Shown in pieces: positions 27,210 to 36,482 of a stretch of 64,000 nt of DNA (positions are counted from its first letter, which is position 1; every line of letters starts with the position of its first letter). The DNA is from JBJHAX01 sp050480705. Lineage in GTDB: Bacteria > Actinomycetota > Nitriliruptoria > Nitriliruptorales > Nitriliruptoraceae. The stretch is from NCBI GenBank assembly GCA_050480705.1, contig JBJHAX010000003.1:41010-105009 (forward strand), in the 5' to 3' direction. The position numbers were made by a program, and so were the translations under genes. The notes under the pieces are model-generated. The model searched no databases. It had not been told where the DNA came from and saw only the letters and a program-made list of their open reading frames with translations.

Positions 27210-27309
27210 GCCAGGCACGCCGACGCTCGGCCACGCAACGGCGGCCGCCAGGTACCCTCGGCACGCCGCATCACGCACGGTTCTCGCGGTCCTCACGAAA
27301 GGCAGCACG

Positions 27310-27594
27310 ATCACGCGCATCGACGACCTCATGGGACGGGTCGATACCAAGTTCCACCTGGTGCATCTCGCCGCGAAACGCTCCCGCGAGATCAACAACT
27401 ATTTCGCGCATCTGGGTGAGGGCCTCGGCCAGTACGTGCCGCCACTGGTGACGACACCGTCCAACAAGCCGCTGTCGATCGCACTCGAGGAGATTTCGAC
27501 GGGCAAGGTCGAAGCCGCGGAGCCGAGCGAGATCACCACCGAAGATCCGCTGTCGTTCATCGAGGGCGACGAAACCCCCGATATCGAGGCCTGA
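27310..27594 (+). CDS. rpoZ: RNA polymerase omega subunit
   Basis: 94 residues if begun at ATC 27310, or 87 from ATG 27331. Family similarity starts ITRIDDLMGRVDTKFHLVHLAAKRSREIN and continues through PLSIALEEISTGKV; the first seven of these residues lie before the ATG. GAAAGG (27297-27302) is seven bases from the ATC, whereas nothing like a Shine-Dalgarno precedes the ATG at a useful distance, and there is no ATG, GTG or TTG in frame between the gmk end and 27331. The start is therefore uncertain and may be a rare ATC. Omega aids RNA polymerase assembly by binding the beta-prime subunit. An acidic tail follows residue 70. Confidence 0.88.
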   Translation: MTRIDDLMGRVDTKFHLVHLAAKRSREINNYFAHLGEGLGQYVPPLVTTPSNKPLSIALEEISTGKVEAAEPSEITTEDPLSFIEGDETPDIEA

Positions 27595-27616
27595 GGGCCA
27601 CCTCCAGGAGCGCGGT

Positions 27617-28828
27617 GTGGAACCGCTGACGGGCCGCCACGTCCTGCTCGGAGTGAGCGGCGGGATCGGCGCGTACAAGGCGGCCTACCTCGCTCGTCAG
27701 CTCGTCGGGGCCGGTGCGACGGTCGATGTCGTCCTGACCCGCGGGGCGGAACGCTTCGTTGGAGCCGCCACGTTCGAGGGCATCACGTCACGTCCCGTCG
27801 ACACCGAGGTATGGGACGACGTCGCGGCGGGGACACATGTCGAGGCCGGCCGTCGAGCCGACGTCGTTGCGGTGTATCCAGCCACAGCACACACACTTGC
27901 GCGGATGGCCGCCGGTTTCGCTGACGATCTGCTGACCACCACGCTGCTCGCAAGCGACGCACCTGTGATCGTCGCGCCAGCGATGCACACCGCGATGTGG
28001 CAGCATCCGGCGACGCAGCACAACGTGGAGATCCTTCGCGCCCGAGGGGTCCGCGTCGTCGGTCCAAGCGAGGGGCCGCTGATGGGCGGTGACGACGGGC
28101 CGGGTCGGCTCGTCGAACCCGAAGAGGTCGTCGCGGCGGTCACGGACGCACTCGGAGTCAGCACACGCCTGTCAGGACGACGTGTGCTCATCACCGCGGG
28201 GGGCACCCGCGAACCCATCGATCCGGTGCGTTTCCTCGGCAACCGGTCCTCCGGCCGGATGGGTTTCGCCCTTGCACGCGCCGCCGCCGCGGCAGGCGCC
28301 GACGTCGTCCTCGTGGCTGCGCCGACCGGTTTGGCGACGCCGTCGGGTGTGCGGCGTGTCGACGTCACCACCGCCGTTGAGATGCACCATGAGGTGTTCG
28401 CGCACCTCGACGGAGCCGACGTCGTCATCAAGGCGGCGGCGGTCGCCGACTTCCGGCCGGAACGGGCGTCGGGCACCAAGCTGAAACGTTCGTCCGGAAC
28501 GCCTGCGATCGCGCTGGTCGAGAACCCCGACATCCTCGCCGAACTCGCGCGCGAACGGGGAGACTCACCTCGACCATTGCTGGTCGGATTCGCTGCTGAG
28601 ACCGACGACGTCGAACGCCATGCTCGCGACAAGATGGCGCGCAAAGGCGCCGACATGTTCGTTGTCAACGACGTCTCGCGCCCCGACGCAGGTTTCGAGG
28701 TCGACACCAACGTCGTCACGATCCTTGACGCCGACGGCTCATGGACGCCGCTGCCCGCCGGCAGCAAGGATGCCGTCGCACAGGCGATCATTGATCTCGT
28801 CGCCGAGCGGGTCGAGTCGGACCACTAG
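27617..28828 (+). CDS. coaBC: Bifunctional phosphopantothenoylcysteine decarboxylase / phosphopantothenate-cysteine ligase
   Basis: 403 residues from GTG 27617, six bases after AGGAG. The N-terminal CoaC flavoprotein (1-180) has [18 protein letters not shown] and the clamp [17 protein letters not shown]. The C-terminal CoaB half shows [28 protein letters not shown] and [13 protein letters not shown]. Together they convert 4'-phosphopantothenate and cysteine to phosphopantetheine for coenzyme A. The decarboxylase motif that reads ACGD in many members is [10 protein letters not shown] here, lacking the Cys. Sits between rpoZ and metK as in other actinobacteria. Confidence 0.94.
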   Translation: MEPLTGRHVLLGVSGGIGAYKAAYLARQLVGAGATVDVVLTRGAERFVGAATFEGITSRPVDTEVWDDVAAGTHVEAGRRADVVAVYPATAHTLARMAAGFADDLLTTTLLASDAPVIVAPAMHTAMWQHPATQHNVEILRARGVRVVGPSEGPLMGGDDGPGRLVEPEEVVAAVTDALGVSTRLSGRRVLITAGGTREPIDPVRFLGNRSSGRMGFALARAAAAAGADVVLVAAPTGLATPSGVRRVDVTTAVEMHHEVFAHLDGADVVIKAAAVADFRPERASGTKLKRSSGTPAIALVENPDILAELARERGDSPRPLLVGFAAETDDVERHARDKMARKGADMFVVNDVSRPDAGFEVDTNVVTILDADGSWTPLPAGSKDAVAQAIIDLVAERVESDH

Positions 28829-28837
28829 GCTCCCGCC

Positions 28838-28857
28838 GACACCCGCTGCGTGGTGTC
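28838..28857 (+). terminator. Small hairpin between coaBC and metK
   Basis: GACACC (28838-28843) pairs with GGTGTC (28852-28857) over an 8-base loop. It begins ten bases after the coaBC stop and 12 bases after a TAGGCT hexamer (28826-28831) that could be a metK -10, so it may be either a weak terminator or part of the metK leader. Confidence 0.3.
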
Positions 28858-28898
28858 ACGACGCCACCTGCACGGGCATGCAATGGCCAGGAGCGCCC

Positions 28899-30089
28899 AT
28901 GAGCCGCCACCTGTACACCTCAGAGTCGGTGACCGAAGGTCATCCCGACAAGATGGCCGACCAGATCTCCGACGCGGTTCTCGACGCGATCCTGGCCGAC
29001 GACCCGCACGGGCGCGTTGCATGCGAGACGCTGGTGACCACCGGCCAGGTGATGGTGGTTGGCGAAATCTCCACCAAGACCTATATCGACATTCCACGGA
29101 TCGTTCGCGACACGGTCTTGAGCATCGGCTACGACTCCCACGACACCGGGTTCGACGGCAACACCTGCGGGGTGTCGGTCGCGATCGACGAACAGTCGCC
29201 CGACATCGCGATGGGCGTCGACACCGCCTACGAAGCACGCACCGGCGCCGACGACGATCCGTACGCCCTCCAAGGGGCAGGCGACCAGGGGATGATGTTC
29301 GGGTACGCGACCGACGAAACACCGGAATTGATGCCCCTGCCGATACATCTCGCGCACCGAATGTCACAGCGCCTCTCCGCGGTTCGTCGCAGCGGTGAGG
29401 TGCCTTATCTGCGACCCGACGGCAAGACCCAGGTGACCGTGGCCTACGAACATGGTCGCCCGACGGCGATAACCGCGGTCGTCGTATCGACCCAGCATCG
29501 CCCCGAGATCGATCTCGAGACCCTGCTGCGCCCCGACATCGAGGAGCATGTCATCCGGCCATTGCTGCCCGATGACATCGGCCACGACGGTATGCAGATC
29601 TACGTCAACCCGACGGGGCGTTTCGAGGTCGGTGGTCCCGTCGCGGATGCGGGCCTGACCGGACGAAAGATCATCGTCGACACCTACGGTGGGATGGCCC
29701 GCCACGGTGGCGGGGCGTTCTCGGGCAAGGATCCGTCCAAGGTCGACCGTTCGGCGGCGTACGCGGCCCGGTGGGTCGCCAAGCACGTCGTCGCGTCCGG
29801 GTTGGCGGCCCGCGCCGAATTGCAGCTCGCCTATGCCATCGGCGTGTCGAGTCCGGTGTCGATGGCCCTCGAGACCTTCGGGACCGAGCAGGCGGATCCC
29901 GAACGGATTCTGGCCGCGATCCGCGACGTCTTCGACCTTCGGCCCGCGGCGATCATCGCGGCGCTCGATCTGCGCCGGCCCGGATACCGCGAGACGGCTG
30001 CGTACGGACATTTCGGTCGCAGCGGGGATCGATTCACCTGGGAGAACACCGACCGTGTCGACGCCCTGCGAGCCACCGTCGGCGCCTGA
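28899..30089 (+). CDS. metK: S-adenosylmethionine synthetase
   Basis: 396 residues from ATG 28899, five bases after AGGAG; the open frame upstream overlaps coaBC and is not used. Makes SAM from methionine and ATP. Signatures: [24 protein letters not shown] at the N-terminus, [12 protein letters not shown], the P-loop-like [22 protein letters not shown], and [11 protein letters not shown] near the end. No SAM riboswitch is recognisable in the 70-base leader. The last 35 bases overlap the start of priA in another frame. Confidence 0.97.
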   Translation: MSRHLYTSESVTEGHPDKMADQISDAVLDAILADDPHGRVACETLVTTGQVMVVGEISTKTYIDIPRIVRDTVLSIGYDSHDTGFDGNTCGVSVAIDEQSPDIAMGVDTAYEARTGADDDPYALQGAGDQGMMFGYATDETPELMPLPIHLAHRMSQRLSAVRRSGEVPYLRPDGKTQVTVAYEHGRPTAITAVVVSTQHRPEIDLETLLRPDIEEHVIRPLLPDDIGHDGMQIYVNPTGRFEVGGPVADAGLTGRKIIVDTYGGMARHGGGAFSGKDPSKVDRSAAYAARWVAKHVVASGLAARAELQLAYAIGVSSPVSMALETFGTEQADPERILAAIRDVFDLRPAAIIAALDLRRPGYRETAAYGHFGRSGDRFTWENTDRVDALRATVGA

Positions 30090-31983
30090 CGGGGACGTAC
30101 TCCGGGTCGTCGTCGAGGTCGCTCCGTTCCATCTCGACCGGCCGTTCGACTACCTCGCTCCTGAAGATGGCGGACCGGTCAGGTCCGGCCAGCGGGTGAT
30201 GGTGCCGTTCTCGGGCAGGCAGGTCCGCGCGCTCGTGATCGAACGTGGTGTGGAGACCTCCCTGGAACACGCGCGCCTGAAGCGGGTCTCGCGCGTGTTG
30301 GGGGAGCACACCTGGGTGACGCCCGAGGACCTCGATCTGATGCGTTGGGCGGCAACGCGTTTTGGGGCGCCACTCGCCGACGTCGTGCGCCACGCGTTGC
30401 CGTCACGCACCGTCGACGTCGAACGGCGTGCCCGAGCGAAGGGCTGGTACCCACACGCCGACCAGGCGCGCGCCGTACAGGTGGCGCCTCGGCCGGAGAC
30501 GGCCTGGGATGTGTACGGCGAACGAGGCGGCCTGTTACTCGACCGTGTCCACACCGGCAAGGGCACGTTTATGTGGCGTCCCTGTCCCGGAGAGGATCTG
30601 GCCGCGCGCATCGTGGAGTTGGTGCAGCTCACGCTGGCGGGTGGACGCGACGTCCTCGTGATCGTTCCACAACCGGTCTCGGCAGTCGCAGACATGCTCG
30701 TTGCGACCGTGACCGAACCGACCGTCGATCTGCGTGCGGCCGCCACACCCAGGCGCCGGTACCAGGGATGGTTGCAGGGCCGCACCGGCCTGGCGCGTCT
30801 GGTCGTCGGTGAACGTGGCGCGGTGTTCACCCCGCTCGAACGCCTCGGTCTGACGGTGGTCGTCGACGAGGCCAATCCCGCCCTCAAGGAGCGGCGCAGC
30901 CCTCGTCACCACGTCCGCGAAGTCGCGCTCGAACGTGCCCGGCGCGCGGGAGGCGTGGGTCTGCTGGTGGGAACGGTGCCGTCGGCAGCCGCCTGGCGAC
31001 TTCTGACGCAGCGTCGCCTCGAACCCGTCGTCGCTTCGCGGCAGGCCGAACGCAACGCACGCCCGAAGATCCACGTCGTGGACCAGGCCAACGAACCTCG
31101 GGGCCGATTCTCACGTCGCGTGATCGGGGCCCTGCGGACCGCCGTCGCAGATGGCACCTACGGCGTTGTCCTCGCGTCGCGTCGCGGCGAAGGGCGCGCC
31201 CTGGTGTGTGGCGCATGCGGGGAGCAGGTGGGATGCGCCAGGTGCGGCGCATCGCTGCGGGGCGACGGCGCACACTGGCTGTGTGAGGCATGCGGTGCCA
31301 TCACCGACGCAGTCGTGCCGTGCAAAGCGTGCGGACAACGACGTCCGGTGCCGCTGGCTGCAGGTGTGGCCCGGATCGCCACCGAGCTCCGACGCACGAT
31401 CGACGCGCCGGTCGCGCAGCTCGAGGGCTATCAGGCGGCAGTGCCTGAAGCGCCCGCAGTCCTCGTCATGACTCGTGGGTCGGTTGGGGAGAGCCCACCC
31501 GGCCCCGTCGGCGCGGTGATTCTGGGAGACCTCGACGCGATGCTGCGTCGCCCGGTGCTCGATGCGTCGGAAGACACGCTGCGGTTGTCCATGGCGATCT
31601 CGTCGTGGTGTGCGGGGACCTCGGCGCCGGTGATCGCGCAGACCCGAGAGGTGGATCATCACGTCATCTCGTCGTTGCAACGCTGGGATCCGGGTGGCTT
31701 CTGGCGGACCGAGCAACAGCTTCGTTCGGCACTGCGGTTCCCGCCGGCATCACACGCGATCCGTTTGGAGACCGACGCCGCCGATGCCGACGTAGCACTC
31801 ATCGCGGCGCTCGCGGCGTCCGATGAGTTGCTCGGCCCCCTCCCACAGGGGGGACGGTCGACGTTCCTCATCAAATCCGACGATCGTGACGCGACACTGG
31901 CAGCACTGCGGCAGGTCCGCGAGCAATGGAGTCGCGAAGGCGTCGAGGTGCGCGTCGATGTCGACCCGGTCGACGTGACCTGA
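30055..31983 (+). CDS. priA: PriA-like primosomal protein N' lacking ATPase motifs
   Basis: 642 residues from GTG 30055, ten bases after GGGAG; no later start preserves the N-terminal DNA-binding domain ([16 protein letters not shown], residues 18-33). The position of the Walker A loop reads RVHTGKGTF (164-172) instead of GxTGSGKT, and the Walker B/DEEH box reads DEAN (271-274), so helicase activity is very unlikely. The zinc module is intact, with eight cysteines at 385, 388, 394, 397, 410, 413, 423 and 426. ATPase-deficient PriA is characteristic of actinobacteria. Probable role: a structural replication-restart factor binding forked DNA. Overlaps metK by 35 bases. Confidence 0.88.
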   Translation: MSTPCEPPSAPDGDVLRVVVEVAPFHLDRPFDYLAPEDGGPVRSGQRVMVPFSGRQVRALVIERGVETSLEHARLKRVSRVLGEHTWVTPEDLDLMRWAATRFGAPLADVVRHALPSRTVDVERRARAKGWYPHADQARAVQVAPRPETAWDVYGERGGLLLDRVHTGKGTFMWRPCPGEDLAARIVELVQLTLAGGRDVLVIVPQPVSAVADMLVATVTEPTVDLRAAATPRRRYQGWLQGRTGLARLVVGERGAVFTPLERLGLTVVVDEANPALKERRSPRHHVREVALERARRAGGVGLLVGTVPSAAAWRLLTQRRLEPVVASRQAERNARPKIHVVDQANEPRGRFSRRVIGALRTAVADGTYGVVLASRRGEGRALVCGACGEQVGCARCGASLRGDGAHWLCEACGAITDAVVPCKACGQRRPVPLAAGVARIATELRRTIDAPVAQLEGYQAAVPEAPAVLVMTRGSVGESPPGPVGAVILGDLDAMLRRPVLDASEDTLRLSMAISSWCAGTSAPVIAQTREVDHHVISSLQRWDPGGFWRTEQQLRSALRFPPASHAIRLETDAADADVALIAALAASDELLGPLPQGGRSTFLIKSDDRDATLAALRQVREQWSREGVEVRVDVDPVDVT

Positions 31984-32056
31984 CCTACCTCCGCGTGTCG
32001 CCGTCACTGCACGCTGGGCGTACCCTGCGAGCGATCGACCCGAAAGGCGTGCGCGC

Positions 32057-32623
32057 ATGTCCACACTCGAGGTCCGCATATTCGGCGACCCGGTTCTGCG
32101 GCAGCGTGCACGCACCGTCGAGGACTTCGACGGCCGGCTCGCACGCCTTGCACGCGACATGACCGAGACGATGCGTGCACATCAGGGCGTGGGGCTTGCC
32201 GCCAACCAAGTGGGTGTGCTCAAGCGCATCTTCACCTGGGAGGTCGAGTCGGCCGACGGCGAGCGCTCCGGGGGTGCGGTTGTCAACCCGGTGCTCGACA
32301 ATGCTTCGGAAACCATGCAGGCCGGTGACGAAGGCTGCCTGTCGTTCCCGGGGCTCTTCTATCCTTTGGAACGCCCGCTCGAGATCACGGTCACCTATCG
32401 CGATGTCGAGGGCGAGCAGCGGCGCGCAGAACTCGAGGGGCACGCTGCGCGGATCTGGCTGCACGAGATGGATCATCTCGACGGTGTGCTGTTCGTCGAC
32501 CATCTCGCCGCCCACGACCGTCGTGCAGCGGTCGACGCGATGCGCCGCTACCGCATGGAACACGACCTCGACGCTCCGGATGCACGTGACAGCGGCGGAT
32601 TGCTGCTCGGACGCCAGCATTGA
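32057..32623 (+). CDS. def: Peptide deformylase
   Basis: 188 residues. Removes the formyl group from nascent proteins. The three family motifs are intact: GVGLAANQVG, EGCLSFPG with the metal-binding Cys, and HEMDHLDG with the two His ligands and catalytic Glu. The ATG at 32057 follows GAAAGG. A TACCCT -10-like hexamer lies at 32021-32026. The stop overlaps fmt, so the deformylase and the formyltransferase that creates its substrate are made from coupled genes. Confidence 0.97.
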   Translation: MSTLEVRIFGDPVLRQRARTVEDFDGRLARLARDMTETMRAHQGVGLAANQVGVLKRIFTWEVESADGERSGGAVVNPVLDNASETMQAGDEGCLSFPGLFYPLERPLEITVTYRDVEGEQRRAELEGHAARIWLHEMDHLDGVLFVDHLAAHDRRAAVDAMRRYRMEHDLDAPDARDSGGLLLGRQH

Positions 32624-33555
32624 GAGTCGCGTTCTTCGGGACCCCCGAGCCGGCCGTGCCGTCCCTGCACGCGCTCGTTGCCGCTGACGACATCGACGTC
32701 GTCGCCGCTGTCACCAATCCTGACCGGGCACGTGGGCGCAGCTCACGGACCGTTGCGCCTGCGGTCAAGGTCGCTGCACAGCGGGCGGGCATCGAAGTGC
32801 TCCAGCCGGCACGCCCACATGAGATCGTCCGCGAACTCGACGACATGGCGCTCGATGTGTGCGCCGTGGTCGCCTATGGGGCAATCCTTCCTGCATCAGT
32901 TCTGGACGTTCCCCGGCTGGGTTTCATCAACCTGCACTTCTCGCTGCTCCCGCGCTGGCGCGGCGCCGCACCGGTGCAGCATGCACTGCGGGCCGGCGAC
33001 ACGCGTACGGGTGTGACCACCTTCGTTCTCGACGCGGGTATGGATACGGGCCCGATCATCGAACAGCGTGCGGTCGAGATCGGTGAACACGAAACCGCAG
33101 GCGAACTGCTTTCGCGCCTTGCAGAGCTTGGAGCACCCGCGCTCGTCGATGCGGTGCGTGCGCGAAACGCCGGCGTCGACGTGCAGCCCCAAACCGACGA
33201 AGGTGTGACCTTTGCGCCCAAGATCGGGCGTGATGACGTCCGCATCGACTGGCAGGCAGCCGCACACGACATCGCGAACCTTGTCCGCAGCGCGGATCCT
33301 CGACCCGGCGCATACACGATCCACCGTGGCCGGACACTGAAGATCTTCCAGGCCCGACCTGTCGATCGGCAAGGAGATCCCGGAACAATCGTTCAGGCAG
33401 CAACTGGCGGTTTCGTGATCGCATGCGGCCGCGGTTCTCTCGCTGTGGGGGAGGTGCAGATGGAGGGCAAAGCACGCATGCCCGCCGATGCATTCGTTCA
33501 CGGCAACGGGCCGTTCGACGGTGAAATCCTCGGCGGTGACGACGACCAGCGATGA
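32620..33555 (+). CDS. fmt: Methionyl-tRNA formyltransferase
   Basis: 311 residues from a TTG at 32620 that overlaps the def stop (TTGA); RVAFFGTPEPAVPSLHAL follows at once as in the family, so no other start fits. Transfers a formyl group from 10-formyl-THF to initiator Met-tRNA. The formyl-THF loop and catalytic residues are in INLHFSLLPRWRGAAPVQHALRAGDTRTGVTTF, with Asn, His and Asp at the usual places, followed by the C-terminal tRNA-binding OB-like domain. Confidence 0.95.
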   Translation: MRVAFFGTPEPAVPSLHALVAADDIDVVAAVTNPDRARGRSSRTVAPAVKVAAQRAGIEVLQPARPHEIVRELDDMALDVCAVVAYGAILPASVLDVPRLGFINLHFSLLPRWRGAAPVQHALRAGDTRTGVTTFVLDAGMDTGPIIEQRAVEIGEHETAGELLSRLAELGAPALVDAVRARNAGVDVQPQTDEGVTFAPKIGRDDVRIDWQAAAHDIANLVRSADPRPGAYTIHRGRTLKIFQARPVDRQGDPGTIVQAATGGFVIACGRGSLAVGEVQMEGKARMPADAFVHGNGPFDGEILGGDDDQR

Positions 33556-33593
33556 GTGTTCGCCTGCGACTCGTCGTGGTCGCACGTGCGCAG

Positions 33594-33599
33594 TAGGCT
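33594..33599 (+). promoter_or_regulatory. Candidate -10 element of rpe
   Basis: TAGGCT lies 23 bases before the rpe ATG in the 66-base gap after fmt; no clear -35. Confidence 0.35.
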
Positions 33600-33621
33600 G
33601 TCGCACGAGGGAAAGCGTCCG

Positions 33622-34335
33622 ATGCGCCATTCGATCATCGCCCCATCGATCCTGTCGGCAGACTTCGCGCGGCTTGCCGACGAAGTCGCCACGGTGGCGC
33701 AGGTCACGACGATGCTGCACGTCGATGTGATGGATGGCCACTACGTGCCCAACATCTCGATCGGTCCTCCCGTGGTGCGTTCGCTTCGCGCCGCAACCGA
33801 CCGTGTCCTCGACTGCCACCTGATGATCGACGATCCACGAACCTACGCGCCGCAACTGCTTGACATCGGGGTCGAATCAGTCACCTTCCACCCTGAAGTC
33901 GACGACGACCCGCTGGGGTTGATCGATGGCCTTCACGAACGTGGCGGGCGCGTGGGTATCGCGATCAAGCCAGCGCATCCACTGTCCATGGTCACCGAGC
34001 TGCTGCCTCATGTCGAGATGCTGCTCGTGATGACCGTCGAGCCCGGCTTCGGCGGACAGGCGTTGCTTCCCGACACCCTCCCCAAAGTCACGCAGGCCAG
34101 GGACTGGCGCGACGAACACCAGCTCGACTTCGTCATCCAGGTCGACGGTGGCATCGGCCCGGACACGATCGCGGACGCGGCCAGCGCCGGTGCGGATCTG
34201 TTCGTCGCAGGATCCTCGATATTCGGCGCCTCGGATCGCGCCCACGCCGTTGCCCACCTGGCCGATCTTGCAAGCTCCGGCGGGGTCATGGCGACCGGGC
34301 AGGGCATCGACGCGCCCGTCAACGGCGTGTCATGA
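33622..34335 (+). CDS. rpe: Ribulose-phosphate 3-epimerase
   Basis: 237 residues from ATG 33622 after GAGGGAAAG; upstream in-frame residues do not match the family. TIM-barrel epimerase of the pentose phosphate pathway. Catalytic and metal-binding residues appear in SIIAPSILSADFARLADEV, MLHVDVMDGHYVPNIS, DCHLMIDDP, LLVMTVEPGFGGQ and QVDGGIGPDT. The stop overlaps the next gene, a response regulator, by four bases, an unexpected coupling partner. Confidence 0.96.
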   Translation: MRHSIIAPSILSADFARLADEVATVAQVTTMLHVDVMDGHYVPNISIGPPVVRSLRAATDRVLDCHLMIDDPRTYAPQLLDIGVESVTFHPEVDDDPLGLIDGLHERGGRVGIAIKPAHPLSMVTELLPHVEMLLVMTVEPGFGGQALLPDTLPKVTQARDWRDEHQLDFVIQVDGGIGPDTIADAASAGADLFVAGSSIFGASDRAHAVAHLADLASSGGVMATGQGIDAPVNGVS

Positions 34336-35297
34336 CCCCCACCGTGCTGGTCGTCGACGACGATGAGGACATCCGAGCGGTCGTGCGGGTGACCCTGGAG
34401 TTGGCGGGCTACAACGTCATCGAAGCCGCTGACGGTCAAGCCGGTCTCCAGACGGCACGCTCCGAGGTCCCCGACGCCATCCTTCTCGACGTCATGATGC
34501 CCAATCTGGACGGGTTGGAAACCGTGCGGGCCATCAGACGCGACGGACGGACGTCCCACATCCCGGTGTTGCTGCTCACTGCACGAGCTCAGACGCGCGA
34601 CGCCGTCGAAGGGCTGCACGCGGGGGCGGACGACTACGTCACCAAACCCTTTGAACCCGACGAGCTGACGGCGCGAGTCCACGCGGCGATCCGCCGCGCC
34701 GACCAGCAACGCGCGCGCAACCCGCTGACCGGGCTGCCTGGCAACGAGCGGATCCTGCTGGAGCTGACCGAACGGGTCGATACGAGCGAGCCGACCGCGT
34801 TGCTCTACATCGACGTCGACGCCTTCAAACCGTTCAACGACCGCTACGGATTCCTGCGAGGCGATCAGGCCTTGCGGGCCATCGCGGCACTGCTCTCCGA
34901 CGTTGCCCGCGAATCCGACGACCGCGTCTTCGTCGGGCACGTCGGCGGTGACGATTTCGTGGTGCTCACCCCGCCAGAGATGGCCGAGCAGGCCGCGCAG
35001 GCGATCTGCGAACGCGTCGACCTGCTCGCCCCGACCCTCTACGACCCCGACGACCGCGAGGCCGGCTCGATCGAAGTTCCCGACCGTCGAGGCGTCGTTG
35101 CACGCTACGGACTGCTGTCGGTGTCCATCGGCATCGCCACGACTGACCGGGGCACGTTCGCTCATCACGGCGAGTTCGTCACCTTGGCGACCGAGATGAA
35201 GCGGTACGCGAAGTCGCGGCGTGGCGACGGCTCCGGGTATGCGATCGATCGTCGAGACGAGGACGCGCGGGTGGAGCTCGAAGCCGATCTTCCCTGA
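34332..35297 (+). CDS. Response regulator with REC and GGDEF-type domains
   Basis: 321 residues. The receiver domain (1-122) has the acidic pair Asp10/Asp11, phosphoacceptor Asp53 (LLDVMMP) and Lys105 (TKPF). The second domain (about 130-300) starts NPLTGLPGNERILLEL and carries GGDDF (205-209) where active diguanylate cyclases have GG[DE]EF. The substrate residues FKPFNDRYGFLRGDQAL look intact, but no RxxD inhibitory site is seen five residues upstream. It may make c-di-GMP after phosphorylation or be a degenerate GTP-binding output. No histidine kinase is in the window. Overlaps rpe by four bases. Confidence 0.87.
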   Translation: MTPTVLVVDDDEDIRAVVRVTLELAGYNVIEAADGQAGLQTARSEVPDAILLDVMMPNLDGLETVRAIRRDGRTSHIPVLLLTARAQTRDAVEGLHAGADDYVTKPFEPDELTARVHAAIRRADQQRARNPLTGLPGNERILLELTERVDTSEPTALLYIDVDAFKPFNDRYGFLRGDQALRAIAALLSDVARESDDRVFVGHVGGDDFVVLTPPEMAEQAAQAICERVDLLAPTLYDPDDREAGSIEVPDRRGVVARYGLLSVSIGIATTDRGTFAHHGEFVTLATEMKRYAKSRRGDGSGYAIDRRDEDARVELEADLP

Positions 35298-35361
35298 CGT
35301 CGCCCAGCACACGGATCCGTGGGTTTCCACTGTTCGCATCGTTGTGCTGATGGCGACTGAC

Positions 35362-35367
35362 TAGCTT
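35362..35367 (+). promoter_or_regulatory. Candidate -10 element of metA
   Basis: TAGCTT lies 32 bases before the metA ATG in a 102-base intergenic gap; a GAGGGGAG Shine-Dalgarno follows. No SAM-responsive RNA fold is recognisable in the gap. Confidence 0.35.
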
Positions 35368-35399
35368 CCCCGGCCGACCGCAGACGAGGGGAGTTCGCC

Positions 35400-36482
35400 A
35401 TGCCACTGGTGGCACACTCGTCGCTGCCGACATTCGACGATCTGCGTCAACGCGGCGAGCAGATCCTCACGCTCGATCAGGCCCTTCGCCAGGACATCCG
35501 GGAGCTCCATGTCGGCCTGCTGAACATGATGCCCGACGCGGCACTGCGAGCGACCGAGCAGCAGTACATGCGCCTTCTCGGCAACGCCAACCAGATCGTG
35601 CAGATCTACGTGCATCCGTTCACGGTGGACGGGTTACCCCGCACCGACCAGGCGCAGGCCTACATCGATGAACACTACGAATCGTTCGAGAAGCTGTGCG
35701 ACGACGGCCTCGACGCGTTGATCATCTCCGGCGCGAACGTGACCAATCCATCGCTTGACCTCGAAGGATTCTGGGAGCCGCTGGGTGAGGTCACGGCATG
35801 GGCCGCCGAACACGTCACCTCTGTGATGTGCTCCTGCCTCGCCACGCACGCGCTGCTGCAGTCGCAGTACGGGGTGGTGCGCCGGCCGCTGCTCGCCAAG
35901 CGCTGGGGTGTGTACCAACACCGGGTGCTCAACGCCGATCACCCGCTGCTGCGTGGCACGAACACCCGCTTCGATGTTCCGCACTCGCGCTGGAACGAAG
36001 TGACGTCGTCGCAGTTGCGCGAGGTCGGCATCGACGTGCTGATCGAGAGCGTCGAAGGCGACGTCCACCTGGCCACCAGCGCGGACGGCATCCGCACCGT
36101 CTTTCTCCAGGGGCATCCTGAATACGACGCGACGAGCCTGCTCAAGGAGTACAAGCGTGAAGTGACCCGCTTCCTGGCCGGCGAGCTGGCAGCGCTGCCA
36201 CCGTTGCCGGACAACATCTTCTCGGAAGACGCAGCGCGCACTGCCCGCAGCCATCTCGAGGAGGCGATCGGGATCGTTACCCGCGGCGACGACGCGCCGG
36301 CGTTTCCAGAGCAGGAACTCGCACGCGGCCTCGACAACACCTGGACCGACACCGGCAAGGCGATCTTCAACAACTGGCTCGGCCTGATCTATCACCTCAC
36401 GGACGTGGTTCGTGGGGTGCCGTTCATGGAAGGGGTCGACCCTTCGGACCCGCTCGGCGTTGGTGCCGCGCGGCGTCGGTGA
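35400..36482 (+). CDS. metA: Homoserine O-acyltransferase, MetA family
   Basis: 360 residues, about 50 more than E. coli MetA because of a C-terminal tail. Activates homoserine for methionine synthesis by acylation. The nucleophile is Cys146 (HVTSVMCSCLATHALL), with the catalytic HPEYD (LQGHPEYDAT) and the upstream VGLLNMMPDAALRATEQQ motif. The position that separates succinyl-CoA users (Gly) from acetyl-CoA users (Glu) is Thr115 (GANVTNPSL), so the acyl donor cannot be assigned. Coupling to metY by GTGA favours direct sulfhydrylation and, by inference, an acetyl donor. Confidence 0.88.
   Translation: MPLVAHSSLPTFDDLRQRGEQILTLDQALRQDIRELHVGLLNMMPDAALRATEQQYMRLLGNANQIVQIYVHPFTVDGLPRTDQAQAYIDEHYESFEKLCDDGLDALIISGANVTNPSLDLEGFWEPLGEVTAWAAEHVTSVMCSCLATHALLQSQYGVVRRPLLAKRWGVYQHRVLNADHPLLRGTNTRFDVPHSRWNEVTSSQLREVGIDVLIESVEGDVHLATSADGIRTVFLQGHPEYDATSLLKEYKREVTRFLAGELAALPPLPDNIFSEDAARTARSHLEEAIGIVTRGDDAPAFPEQELARGLDNTWTDTGKAIFNNWLGLIYHLTDVVRGVPFMEGVDPSDPLGVGAARRR

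Noticed and set aside
28829..28898. SAM riboswitch before metK
   Set aside because: The 70-base gap has only a six-pair hairpin and none of the SAM-I, SAM-II, SAM-III or SAM-IV core signatures.
35298..35399. SAM-responsive leader before metA
   Set aside because: The 102 bases contain a -10-like hexamer and a Shine-Dalgarno but no recognisable aptamer helices.
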